64,000 nt of DNA, from positions 868,001 to 932,000 of the forward strand of contig CP073694.1 of NCBI GenBank assembly GCA_018228705.1, given 5' to 3'. This stretch comes from Dysosmobacter sp. Marseille-Q4140. GTDB taxonomy: Bacteria > Bacillota > Clostridia > Oscillospirales > Oscillospiraceae. Within the stretch, counting starts at the first letter, position 1. Each line of letters starts with the position of its first letter. A program made the position numbers and the translations under genes. Below, one piece after another: positions 17,101-23,853 of the stretch. The notes beneath the pieces were generated by a model. The model worked only from the letters and a program-made list of their open reading frames with translations, searched no databases and had not been told where the DNA came from.

Positions 17101-17696
17101 TCCTTGTTAATGATCACGCCGTCCACGTGCCAGTTGGGGCAGCCGCCCTGATTGCCGCCATCATGGTTCTTGACCACATACCACAGCACTTCCTGCTCAG
17201 CGGGATCATAGCCGGAAACTACCGCCTTGATCTGCTCATCCGTCGGCGCGGAGAGAATGTGACTGCTGACAGCACTGAATGTATTTTTCAGCTCCGCAGC
17301 GGTATAAGAACCCACATGACTGGAGTTAAAGTCCACATGGACCTCGCTGGCGCTTGCAATGGTGCCCGTCAGCATACCCGCGCCCGTCCCGCTGCTGGGA
17401 TGCTCGGGAGAATACTGGGCAGCCAGGTATCCGGTAGTGCCGTTCTCATAGGGGATGGTGCCGTCGTTGCGGATAAAGAACCAGGCATTCTGGCCTTTCT
17501 GGCCGCCGGAGCCATCAGGTGTCAATCGAATCACTTTTGTCTGATAAGCGTTCACAGAACCGCTTCCCGGCTGATAGCCAGCTGCGGAGACAGATACAGA
17601 ATAATCTGCATAAGCAAGCGTCAGATTAAAGGGTGCAATACCATTTGGATCTGTATAAGTTGATCCACTGCCATAAAACCAGTGCTCCACAGTCAC
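14103..17696 (-). CDS. large cell-wall-anchored adhesin, body of a gene interrupted by an in-frame stop
   Basis: 1197 codons open, read here from GTG 17696. Order: carboxypeptidase-regulatory-like fold, an InlB-type B-repeat with GHDFLGWNTRADGQGTWYYP (about residues 190-270), several prealbumin/SpaA-like and DUF11-like Ig modules (TITKTV...GTYTVTET pattern repeated), a second B-repeat-like module, a Pro/Asp spacer with PNPDPIEPGP and TPTTELPEEE repeats, and the C-terminal sorting signal VPATGD, a hydrophobic segment, and KKRREENA. The signal peptide lies upstream in the same frame (17706-17846), split off by a TAA. Unless read through, restarted or a sequence error, the body lacks an export signal. 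A c-di-GMP riboswitch precedes it and a sortase follows. Confidence 0.85.
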   Translation of the reverse strand: MTVEHWFYGSGSTYTDPNGIAPFNLTLAYADYSVSVSAAGYQPGSGSVNAYQTKVIRLTPDGSGGQKGQNAWFFIRNDGTIPYENGTTGYLAAQYSPEHPSSGTGAGMLTGTIASASEVHVDFNSSHVGSYTAAELKNTFSAVSSHILSAPTDEQIKAVVSGYDPAEQEVLWYVVKNHDGGNQGGCPNWHVDGVIINKDAEYVSLDYNKNTDATVGNMPASATTEKGNQLTVGGVPTWEGHDFLGWNTRADGQGTWYYPNGKITMTESVTLYAIWKDARPSLTITKTVTNATNVSRTFTFEIANSDRSVVKTTSVTIEGNGSKSVNVYGLTPGTYTVTETNSQSAESVTYDPADQTVTVTADATATMTVTNDYTVPQPHLLITKTGPDSVLAGDEITYQITVANNGTANATDEATVTDDLAAAELTYVSATATDSVGTVSVSNGVITWVIPADALEKNESAILTVKATVPAGYTGTSVTNTATITSEDPNTGKAEKTTAVTPLGDLVIEKTFTGLASSEAPTGFAATFSVKDANGTEKANVAFGEFTYDAVSGKYSYTVEDLPQGTGYTVTETVTSGTSIAGEVEGTKGNYVLGTVTYTYPGDGTSAAVGAEPVTVQVTNPYTWTPNTQITVSYAWTADSALWPEAAGADPMNTITGGTYAVNGFTAGNLAAVPTISVPGYTITGWSTAQDGTTMTAEQLVAAVNDVKGGHSITLYAKLSYDKPAYQVRYALYAYVDGASEATLVNTGDYTSGVETDTAPNNAFVFTNAAASVAYDGTSYDKASTDGLTNDQLQELYARDVTDDGGTWGDKNDPPKFTVKLYATTYTVGSLTITKTIYLPLSETAAWNALKDTLTFTVTAALDSDEAFTPVTVSLKDFEEDVYSYFTYTYTLENLEPGTYTVTENGADILSAYGYTWNAEDSVNSDVAVVTASGTPAVAALKNVYDSREFTVIFDATLYGNVHNRNNTLIADGSSFRYEWYVPLMVNSVNTYSADPGWQGALANGTFNNSQASQISYTFSIDDYKEFLNHNNFPIKISQPNVTADQGYTFTGSFTTTGTDTGVKFVDLETTMAALLESGQDQITYYANYTANGTQPNPDPIEPGPNPDPIEPGPSDPGTDIPDDNTPTTDLPEEETPTTELPEEETPTTELPEEEVPMAEVPATGDTAGLWALAAGVSGLALVWLALSGKKRREENA

Positions 17697-17705
17697 CTTC
17701 GCGTT

Positions 17706-17846
17706 TTAGATGGGAGCGCCGGTCTGCGCATCCACTACTTTGATGGTCGTATTGCCGCTGTGGGCCAGCGCGGTGGTGGGCAGCAGGCCCAGGGTCAGGA
17801 CCAGGGCCATCAGAATGGACAATACTCTTCTTCTCGTTTTTGCCAT
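17706..17846 (-). pseudogene. 5' part of the adhesin gene: signal peptide, closed by in-frame TAA
   Basis: ATG at 17846 follows AAAGGAG and encodes a classical signal peptide: MAKTRRRVLSILMALVLTLG then LLPTTALAHS, and the start of a beta-rich domain (NTTIKVVDAQTGAPI). Codon 47 is TAA (17706-17708). The next codons in the same frame continue naturally as NAKVTVEHWFYGSG into the 1197-residue body. One base change (for example CAA to TAA) explains it. A typical genome annotation would call this one broken gene, 14103-17846. Confidence 0.88.
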
Positions 17847-17875
17847 TGTTTCGTTCTCCTTTCATATGGGAAAAT

Positions 17876-17976
17876 CGAAATCCATGGCAGCCGGGCTGGC
17901 CTGCGCCGCAGCGGCGTTTAGCTCCCTGGCTTTGCGTCCCGCCCTTTCGGGCGGTTTGCCGTTTTCAGTGATTTCT
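17876..17976 (-). ncRNA. cyclic di-GMP-I (GEMM-I) riboswitch
   Basis: On the minus strand the conserved core is present: GGCAAACC, a GAAA-capped helix, GGGACGCAAAGCC, GCTAAAC, then the second helix and CAGCCCGGCTGCCATGG. The outer helix P1 is GAAATC (17970-17975) with GATTTC (17877-17882). It ends about 30 bases before the adhesin ATG; no intrinsic terminator is seen between, so translational control or P1-linked access to the ribosome site is more likely. It senses the second messenger that switches between motile and attached states. Confidence 0.93.
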
Positions 17977-18046
17977 CGCGCGGCCACCCGCCGCGCCGGG
18001 TCCTCCAGGTACGTTTCCCGCCCTCCCGCGGGATGTCAGGTCTTGG

Positions 18047-18466
18047 TCATCGGGTCTCCGGGTCCAATGCGCTGTGCATCAGCAGCAGCAGCTCCAGAAC
18101 GCTGCGGAAGCTCTCCTCCTTTCCCTCTTCCAACCAGGTGAGGGAGCCCTGCCAGCTGGCGTTCTGCCGGAACAGCACCCGCACCGCAAAGGTGGCGCGC
18201 TGCCCCTCCTGGCGTTCCGCCGCCGGAGGCGATGCCGCTGTCCGCTCCGGCGGTGCGCCGAAGGACCGGACCGCTGAGAAGGACTGGGGGAAATGCATAT
18301 CGTCCAGCAGGTCCTCCATCCGCAGCAGGAACTCCATGGCGCTGCGGAAGGCGATCCCCTCCGGCCGGTGCGGATTGTACAGCCGCCCGCGCAGCACGTG
18401 CTCGTCGTAGCTGTCCACGCACACCACCGTGGTCCGGTAGGCGTTGCCCCATTGCTTCATCGGCAT
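18047..18466 (-). CDS. conserved-looking hypothetical protein
   Basis: 139 aa, no family recognised. Begins MPMKQWGNAYRTTVVCVDSY, has VLRGRLYNPHRPEG, and helical segments such as FRSAMEFLLRMEDLLDDM; ends with LELLLLMHSAL. No signal peptide or membrane segment, so probably cytoplasmic. ATG at 18466 follows GGGGAGG; a competing frame (18036-18452) is Arg/Ala-rich and looks like a shadow. It is the first gene before the riboswitch and adhesin, with no terminator between, so it may share their transcript. Confidence 0.7.
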   Translation of the reverse strand: MPMKQWGNAYRTTVVCVDSYDEHVLRGRLYNPHRPEGIAFRSAMEFLLRMEDLLDDMHFPQSFSAVRSFGAPPERTAASPPAAERQEGQRATFAVRVLFRQNASWQGSLTWLEEGKEESFRSVLELLLLMHSALDPETR

Positions 18467-18500
18467 CCGGTGCTCACCTCCCCTTTCATTTGATGGGTAC

Positions 18501-18537
18501 AGTATAGCATACGGCGGTTACAAAACCGGTTACAAAT
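18501..18537 (-). promoter_or_regulatory. promoter with direct repeats upstream of hypothetical gene 18047
   Basis: TATACT (-10, plus-strand 18501-18506) but no -35 match. Instead two direct repeats of CGGTTACAAA start at 18515 and 18527 (12-base period) and cover the -35 zone, as at activator-dependent promoters. Confidence 0.5.
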
Positions 18538-18689
18538 CGCAGTTTTTCTTTCAAAACTTGTTCGTTAATTTGCATAAATTATATTTAGATCCATTGTCTA
18601 TTCATACAAAACAGTTTCAAAAAGTTCTAAAATCTGCGCAAAATGCCGTTTTTTTAACCCACCAAAAAGCAGTCGTCCAGTTACAGGTA

Positions 18690-18725
18690 TTAAAAAAAGC
18701 CGCGCATAGCGTGGCTTTTTTTAAT
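18690..18725 (-). terminator. terminator of the pilT operon
   Basis: Stem AAGCCGCGC/GCGTGGCTT, 3-base loop, flanked by A7 and T7, 35 bases after the pilT stop. The sequence works on both strands. The rest of 18538-18689 is AT-rich with no gene seen. Confidence 0.9.
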
Positions 18726-18760
18726 ATGAAATTTCCGGAAAATCCGGCTCCCGGCAGGCC

Positions 18761-19819
18761 TCAGCCCAGGCGGCGGCGCAGCTGGTCCGGGTTGTCGGCG
18801 TGGGCCAGGGCAGTCTCCAGGGTGATTTTCCCCGCCTTATACAGCGCCAGAATGGACTGGTCCATGTTCACCATGCCCTCGGCGGCGCCGGAGGCGATGG
18901 CGTTGTCGATCTGATGACTCTTGCTGTCCCGGATCATGCTGCGGATGGCACTGTTGACGTGCATGATCTCAAAGACGGGCACCCGGCCCCCCTCCTTGTC
19001 CGGCAGCAGCTGCTGGGACACCACCGTGTGCAGCACCATGCTCAGCTGGACCCGGATCTGGGCCTGCTGGGCCGGGGGGAAGGCGTCCACGATGCGGTCG
19101 ATGGTGTTCACCGCACCCTTGGTGTGGAGGGTGGCGATGACCAGATGGCCCGTCTCCGCCGCCGTCATGGCGGTGCGGATGGTGTCATGGTCCCGCATCT
19201 CGCCCAGCAGGATCACATCCGGCGCCTGCCGCAGGCAGGAGCGCAGGGCGGAGAGATAGTCCGCCGTGTCAATGGCGATCTCCCGCTGGCTGACGATGCT
19301 CTCCCGGTCCCGGTGCAGAAACTCGATGGGATCTTCCAGCGTGATGATGTGGGCCTGGCGGATGCGGTTGATCCGGTCAATGATGCAGGCCTGGGTGGTG
19401 GACTTGCCGCTGCCGGCAGTACCGGTGACCAGGACCATGCCGTGGCCCACGTCCGCCAGGGACATGACCTCCTCCGGAATGCCCAGGGTCTTCCAGTCCG
19501 GAATCTCAAAGGACACCATCCGCACCACCGCAGCCAGCGAACCCCGCTGGCGGTAGGCGTTGACCCGGAACCGGGCCAGGCCCGGCACCGCGAAGGAGAA
19601 GTCGTCATCGCCGGTACGGCGGAATTCTGTCATGTCCCGGTCCGCCATCTCATAAATAGCAGAGATCAGCGCCTCTGTCTCCTGGGGGAACACCTTCTCC
19701 CCGCTCAGGGACACCAGGCGCCCCCCCACCTTCTCGCTCACCGAGCCGCCGGCCACGATAAACAAGTCCGAGGCGTGGTCCTCCACCGCCCGGCGCAGAT
19801 ATTCCAGTACATCCGCCAT
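18761..19819 (-). CDS. pilT: PilT-family type IV pilus ATPase
   Basis: 352 aa, typical PilT length. Walker A GTAGSGKST (residues 133-141), Asp box TLEDPIEFLH, Walker B VILLGEMRD and His box TGHLVIATLHT are all intact. PilT hexamers power retraction of type IV pili at the cytoplasmic membrane. It is the last gene of an operon that also codes for a GspF/PilC membrane protein and four small single-pass proteins. No PilB/GspE assembly ATPase is in the window, so here the PilT protein may serve a different machine or act with an ATPase encoded elsewhere. Confidence 0.94.
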   Translation of the reverse strand: MADVLEYLRRAVEDHASDLFIVAGGSVSEKVGGRLVSLSGEKVFPQETEALISAIYEMADRDMTEFRRTGDDDFSFAVPGLARFRVNAYRQRGSLAAVVRMVSFEIPDWKTLGIPEEVMSLADVGHGMVLVTGTAGSGKSTTQACIIDRINRIRQAHIITLEDPIEFLHRDRESIVSQREIAIDTADYLSALRSCLRQAPDVILLGEMRDHDTIRTAMTAAETGHLVIATLHTKGAVNTIDRIVDAFPPAQQAQIRVQLSMVLHTVVSQQLLPDKEGGRVPVFEIMHVNSAIRSMIRDSKSHQIDNAIASGAAEGMVNMDQSILALYKAGKITLETALAHADNPDQLRRRLG

Positions 19820-19837
19820 GGGTCATTCCTCCTTGTG

Positions 19838-20260
19838 TCAGCTCTCCGGGGCGGCGTCGGCGCCGTCCCAGACCTCCAGGCCGGTGTCCGGCTCCCAATC
19901 CGCTGCGGACACCGCCTGCCAGCGCAGGACAGCATAGTCCTCCGCGCCGGTCACGCGCACCTCCACCTCCAGCACCTGGGTGTCGGAGATGGGGCAGGTA
20001 TATACATAGGTATCGCCGGGCAGGGCCGTAACACCCTCCGGCACGTCCCCGGCCCGGAGACGGGCCAGGATCGCCTCCGCCTGACAGTCGGCGGCGTAGT
20101 AACCGTACACCGCCTCCGCCGAGGCGTCCGACAGCCGCCGGTCCGCCTGGACCGTGCCCAGGCCCAGCAGGGCGAAGATGGTCAGGCACAGCACCGCAAA
20201 GATCACCAGCAGGGAACTCCCGCCCACCGCGGGCGGGGTAAAGCGGCGGATGTCATCCAT
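19838..20260 (-). CDS. small membrane-anchored pilin-like protein of the pilT operon
   Basis: 140 aa. A short N-terminal stretch ending in GG is followed by a hydrophobic helix (SSLLVIFAVLCLTIFALLGL, residues 15-34) and a soluble beta-rich domain with YTCPISDTQVLEVEVRVTG. This layout is that of pilins and pseudopilins, but the Glu at position +5 of the mature form is absent. Overlaps the upstream gene by eight bases and precedes pilT by 18. Specific family not recognised. Confidence 0.75.
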   Translation of the reverse strand: MDDIRRFTPPAVGGSSLLVIFAVLCLTIFALLGLGTVQADRRLSDASAEAVYGYYAADCQAEAILARLRAGDVPEGVTALPGDTYVYTCPISDTQVLEVEVRVTGAEDYAVLRWQAVSAADWEPDTGLEVWDGADAAPES

Positions 20261-20675
20261 GGTCGGCCACCTCCTGTCCCGCCACGGGCAGATCCGCCAG
20301 CAGATCGCCGTCCGCCGTGTAGACCTGGACCTGGGCGGCCCAGAGGTAGTCCAGGCCGCTGTCGGCGGAGAGGATCAGCAGGTGGTAGGCCGCGGCATCC
20401 GCGTCGGTCACACTGTTCCATCCGGCGTCGTAGGAAATGCTCCAGCCGCCGTCGCCGGAGGCGGCGGACCGGGCGGTGAAATACGTCTCGTCGCCGCTCT
20501 TCAATGCCTCGGCGGCGCTCTGGGCTTCCATCAAGGCCCGGTCCCGGGCCTCGCCGTAGCGGGAGGTCCGGTCCGACAGGACGAACACCTGGACGCACAG
20601 GGCCGCCGCCAGGGCGAACACCAGCACCATTACCATCTGCTCCATCAGGGCCAGGGGGGTCTTGCTGCGTCTCAT
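20253..20675 (-). CDS. minor pilin-like membrane protein of the pilT operon
   Basis: 140 aa. N-terminus MRRSKTPLALMEQMVMVLVF resembles a type IV pilin leader: basic start, possible cleavage before LALME (Glu at +5), then a hydrophobic helix. The cleavage-site residue would be Pro rather than the usual Gly, so processing by a standard prepilin peptidase is uncertain. The C-terminal part is a small beta-rich domain. Overlaps neighbours at both ends (ATGA upstream). Confidence 0.75.
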   Translation of the reverse strand: MRRSKTPLALMEQMVMVLVFALAAALCVQVFVLSDRTSRYGEARDRALMEAQSAAEALKSGDETYFTARSAASGDGGWSISYDAGWNSVTDADAAAYHLLILSADSGLDYLWAAQVQVYTADGDLLADLPVAGQEVADHG

Positions 20676-21163
20676 GGCGCCGCCTCCTTCCCGCTGCGCA
20701 GATACAGCGTCACCTGCTGCGTCTCTCCGTCGGCGCTGGTGATCTCCACGGTCAGAAGGCCCGCGCCGGACAGGGAGACGGAAAGGCTCTCGGCCTCCAG
20801 GACGGGCTCACCGTCCTCCGGGGCGAAGTCCCCGGACGCATCGGTGAACAGCTCCCGCAGCCAGCCGTCGTGGCAGTAGACCCGGGTGACGTAGGCCTCA
20901 CCGTCGATGGTCTCCCAGAGCTCCAGGGCGTCGGAGCCGCCGAAGGCGCCCGCGCTGATGCCGCCGGAGCGGTCCGCCTGGCGGACCCGGGTGGCAATGT
21001 ACTGGGCAACGGTGCGGCTTTCGTAGCTCTCCCGGTCCCGCTCCGTCAGGCGCTGATAGGCGTCCGCGCCCATCAACAGCACCGACAGCACGCAGGCGGC
21101 AAATATCCCGAACAGCAGCAGCGCCAGCAGGCCGTTCAGGGAATGATCCTTTTCTCGTCTCAT
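20672..21163 (-). CDS. DUF4860-like membrane-anchored protein of the pilT operon
   Basis: 163 aa. Short cytoplasmic N-terminus, hydrophobic helix (LNGLLALLLFGIFAACVLSV, residues 9-28), the region YQRLTERDRESYESRTVAQY and IATRVRQAD that is characteristic of DUF4860, then a beta-rich domain with LYLRSGKEAAP at the end. Overlaps the upstream and downstream genes by four bases each. Proteins of this family lie beside pilin-like genes in Clostridia; probably a minor pseudopilin. Confidence 0.8.
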   Translation of the reverse strand: MRREKDHSLNGLLALLLFGIFAACVLSVLLMGADAYQRLTERDRESYESRTVAQYIATRVRQADRSGGISAGAFGGSDALELWETIDGEAYVTRVYCHDGWLRELFTDASGDFAPEDGEPVLEAESLSVSLSGAGLLTVEITSADGETQQVTLYLRSGKEAAP

Positions 21164-21486
21164 GGCTCGTTTTCCAATACGGTGATGTCCGGCATCAGGT
21201 TGGACGCAAAGACATCGTAGTAGACCGTGTAGCGGTCAGTGTCGATCTGGAGGCCATAGCGCTCCTCCATGTACGCAAGGTCCGGGGGATAGATCCCCTC
21301 GGCGGCGTAGCAGGCCACAGCGGAGCGGCGCAGGGCCTCCTCCAGCTGGCGGCGCCCCTGGTCGTCCCGGCCGTTTTCCAGGTTGGACAGGGCAGTGAAA
21401 AAGCACAGCGCCGCGGCCAGGGCCACCACCGGCAGCAGCAGCGCCCGTACCGCGCCGCCGAAGGCGTTTCTCCTTCTCCTCATCAT
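21160..21486 (-). CDS. small single-pass membrane protein of the pilT operon
   Basis: 108 aa. Very basic start MMRRRRN, one hydrophobic helix (residues 14-31), and a soluble part with LEEALRRSAVACYAAEGIYP and YGLQIDTDRYTVYYDVF. The phrase AVACYAAEGIYPPDL is reminiscent of major-pilin C-terminal domains, in which a helix leads into a short beta region. No exact family recognised. Sits between the GspF/PilC gene (4-base gap) and the DUF4860 gene (4-base overlap). Confidence 0.75.
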   Translation of the reverse strand: MMRRRRNAFGGAVRALLLPVVALAAALCFFTALSNLENGRDDQGRRQLEEALRRSAVACYAAEGIYPPDLAYMEERYGLQIDTDRYTVYYDVFASNLMPDITVLENEP

Positions 21487-21490
21487 AGGC

Positions 21491-22537
21491 TCACCCGATG
21501 GCCGTCATGATGTGCATGAGCGGCAGCATCACCGACAGCAAAATGACCCCCACCATCACCGACGTCACCAGCACCAGGGCGGGCTCCACCCGGGCCACCT
21601 TGGCCTCCAGGGCCTCCTGGCTCTCCAGGGTCAGACGGCGGGCGATTTCCTCCATCACCGTATCGCCGGTGCCGCTGCGAAGGCCTAGGGCCAGCAGGCG
21701 GCAGGCGGCCACGGGCAGGGCCTGGGAATCCCGCAGCGCCGCGGCCAGGCCGGCCCCCTGGGCCAGCCGGGACTGGCAGTCACGGCAGCGGCGCACCGCG
21801 GCGGGCACGTCGCCCAACAGTGTCTCCGACAGCTCCAGGGACTCCTCCAGAGGCAGGCCGCTGCGCAGGCCCATGGCCAGCGCCTGGGCAAACCGGGCGA
21901 CGCCCATCTGCCGGGACACGCCCTTGTCTCCCCGGCGGCGGTGCCACCAGGCCAGGACCAAGGCCCGGAAGGACGTGCTGGCAGCAAAGGCCCCCAGGCC
22001 GAGGACCATCAGGGCCAGCACCGCGCACAGCACCGGCATGGCGGCGTCCAGCGCCTGGCCCAGGGCCAGCAGGCCTCCAGCCACACCGGTCATCTGGCCG
22101 CCCAGGGAGGCGTACACGTCCCGGAACACCGGCAGCACCCGCACCAGCAGCACCACGATCACCACCAGCATCACCAGCAGCAGCACCGCCGGGTACAGCA
22201 GCGACGAGCGGACCTGCCGGTCCAGCCGGTCCCGCCCCTCATAGTACCGGGACAGGGCCTGGAGGGCCTCCTCCAAATGGCCGCTGCGCTCGCCCACCTC
22301 CACCAGGCCCACCACGTAGAGGGGAAAGCGGCCCGTCTGCCTCATAACGGCAGACAAAGGCGTACCGCAGTCCGCCTCCCGGGCCATGGAGGAGAGCAGT
22401 TCTCTCTGCGCGCCTCCGCGCTCTTCCTCCGCCAGCAGGGACAGTCCGTCCGCGGCGCCCACACCGGCGTGAATCAGCAGTGACAGTTCCCCGCACAGCG
22501 AGGACAGTTCCATATCAGACAAGCAACGGTTTTTCAT
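21491..22537 (-). CDS. pilC: type II secretion / type IV pilus inner-membrane platform protein (GspF/PilC family)
   Basis: 348 aa. Two tandem GspF cytoplasmic domains (about residues 1-105 and 205-310) separated by two membrane helices (about 115-140 and 165-190), with a final helix at the C-terminus (ALVLVTSVMVGVILLSVMLP). Motifs such as VVGLVEVGERSGHLEEALQA support the family. ATG at 22537 follows GGGAGCTGCCT; a TTG five codons earlier overlaps the ribosome site. First gene of the pilT operon. Only about 13 bases separate it from a terminator, leaving no room for an ordinary promoter. Confidence 0.92.
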   Translation of the reverse strand: MKNRCLSDMELSSLCGELSLLIHAGVGAADGLSLLAEEERGGAQRELLSSMAREADCGTPLSAVMRQTGRFPLYVVGLVEVGERSGHLEEALQALSRYYEGRDRLDRQVRSSLLYPAVLLLVMLVVIVVLLVRVLPVFRDVYASLGGQMTGVAGGLLALGQALDAAMPVLCAVLALMVLGLGAFAASTSFRALVLAWWHRRRGDKGVSRQMGVARFAQALAMGLRSGLPLEESLELSETLLGDVPAAVRRCRDCQSRLAQGAGLAAALRDSQALPVAACRLLALGLRSGTGDTVMEEIARRLTLESQEALEAKVARVEPALVLVTSVMVGVILLSVMLPLMHIMTAIG

Positions 22538-22550
22538 AGGCAGCTCCCGC

Positions 22551-22587
22551 AAAAAAATAGGCTTGCATCAAGTTGCAAGCCTATTTT
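22551..22587 (-). terminator. terminator of transglutaminase gene, directly before the pil operon
   Basis: 14-bp stem 22554-22567 / 22574-22587 with a 6-base loop; seven T at its end on the minus strand. It ends 14 bases before the pilC ATG. Confidence 0.9.
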
Positions 22588-22620
22588 AATGCAAATCTGT
22601 CGATCCGTAAAGGGGAAAAG

Positions 22621-23610
22621 TCAGTAGAGATACTTCACCGTGTAATTCTTGCCGTCACCGATATACTGCATGATGGAGGCACTCTGCTTGCCGCTGGAGG
22701 CGAAGGTGGGGTCCATCCGCTGCCAGGAGGTGCCGTCGAAGTAGATGACGCCCTCCACCCAGCCGGTCTTTTCGGACCAGACGCTGATCCAGGCATGATA
22801 TGCGGTACCGGCGTAGCCCACCACCAGCTTGCAGGGCACGCCCTGGCTGCGGAGCATCCCGGTCATCAGCGCCGCATAGTCGAAGCAGATGCCGGTCTTT
22901 TTGGCCAGCACGGTATCCAGCACCGGCAGGTAGCCGCTCTGGACCGTGGCCGCCAGCTGCTTGTCATAGGTGAGGTTCTTTACCACAAACTCATAGATGG
23001 CCTGGACCTTGGCCAGGGGATCCGTCTTGCCGGCGGTCAGCTCCGCCGCCTTGGCCACAGTCTTCGGGGCCACGCCGTAATCCACGTACTGATTGGGCCG
23101 CAGGAAGGGCGCAAATTCGTCCGTCAGCGTCACCTGGAAACTGACGGAGGTCACCGTGGAGTACTTGGTGCCGGAGATGTTCTCGTAGACGATCACCTGA
23201 TAGGAGCCGTTGCCGTCAGACAGGGGAAACACTTCCCACTCCCCGGCAGTAAGGTTATAAGTATAGGTAGTGGTGGGCCCCTTCACCTGGGCCTTCAGCC
23301 GCTTGCTGGTGGAAGCGGTGTACTGGACCATCACATAGCCGTCCCTGGTGTTGGAGTAGTCGATAACGGCCTTATCGCTCTTTTTCACCTGGGTACCGGA
23401 GGCCACCGGCTGCATGGTGTCCGGGATAGCCGCGGAGGCCGCCAGGGCCACCGCCTCGTCCTCCAGATCCACTTCTTCCAGCGTCACGCTGTCGATCCAG
23501 GCTTCCTCTTCTCCGGCCGCCGCTTCGGTTTCCGTGCCGGCGGCACAGCCGGTCAGAGCCATGGACAGCAGCAGCAACAGCGCAAGCGCCCGTAATTTCC
23601 AGTTTTTCAT
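22621..23610 (-). CDS. transglutaminase-like lipoprotein
   Basis: 329 aa. Lipoprotein signal with LTGC (Cys22 lipidated), an acidic spacer, a beta-rich region, then a transglutaminase-like core with Cys242 (TGICFDYAALM), His272 (AYHAWISV) and Asp300 (QRMDPTF), the full papain-like triad. It is expected to act outside the membrane as a protease or crosslinking enzyme on surface proteins or peptidoglycan. ATG at 23610 follows AAAGGAG. Upstream of the pilus operon on the same strand and divergent from a regulator. Confidence 0.92.
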   Translation of the reverse strand: MKNWKLRALALLLLLSMALTGCAAGTETEAAAGEEEAWIDSVTLEEVDLEDEAVALAASAAIPDTMQPVASGTQVKKSDKAVIDYSNTRDGYVMVQYTASTSKRLKAQVKGPTTTYTYNLTAGEWEVFPLSDGNGSYQVIVYENISGTKYSTVTSVSFQVTLTDEFAPFLRPNQYVDYGVAPKTVAKAAELTAGKTDPLAKVQAIYEFVVKNLTYDKQLAATVQSGYLPVLDTVLAKKTGICFDYAALMTGMLRSQGVPCKLVVGYAGTAYHAWISVWSEKTGWVEGVIYFDGTSWQRMDPTFASSGKQSASIMQYIGDGKNYTVKYLY

Positions 23611-23660
23611 AGGGGATTCTCCTTTCCGCCCCTCCGGGGCAGACTGTCTCATTCTGTTTT

Positions 23661-23689
23661 AGTATAGCAGGTTCCCCGTAAAAAGTGAA
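23661..23689 (-). promoter_or_regulatory. promoter of the transglutaminase lipoprotein gene
   Basis: Minus strand TTCACT (23684-23689), 17 bases, TATACT (23661-23666). On the plus strand TATAAT (23785-23790) is a -10 for the divergent regulator, without a clear -35. Confidence 0.65.
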
Positions 23690-23853
23690 GTACTTTTTCG
23701 AATTCCTCCGCATTTTTTGCATTTTGACGTAACTTTTACGCTTTTTCCATTGCATCACCCGGGGGTTTGTGGTATCTTGTACTATATAATTCTATCCGTA
23801 TGTCCATATTGATCTGCTCGTATCAGTTTCCAGCAGGAGAGGAGGGATGGCAT

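Noticed and set aside
14607..17663. Plus-strand open frame of 1018 codons opposite the adhesin gene
   Set aside because: Exact antisense of the adhesin; composition (Gly, Ile, His and Arg rich) is that of a reverse frame, and there is no ribosome site or motif.
17626..17865. 79-codon minus frame over the start of the adhesin
   Set aside because: Out of frame with the signal peptide and the adhesin body; the real frame starts at 17846.
18036..18452. 138-codon minus frame overlapping hypothetical gene 18047
   Set aside because: Arg/Ala/Gly-rich composition typical of a shifted frame; the alternative frame has better residues and ribosome site.
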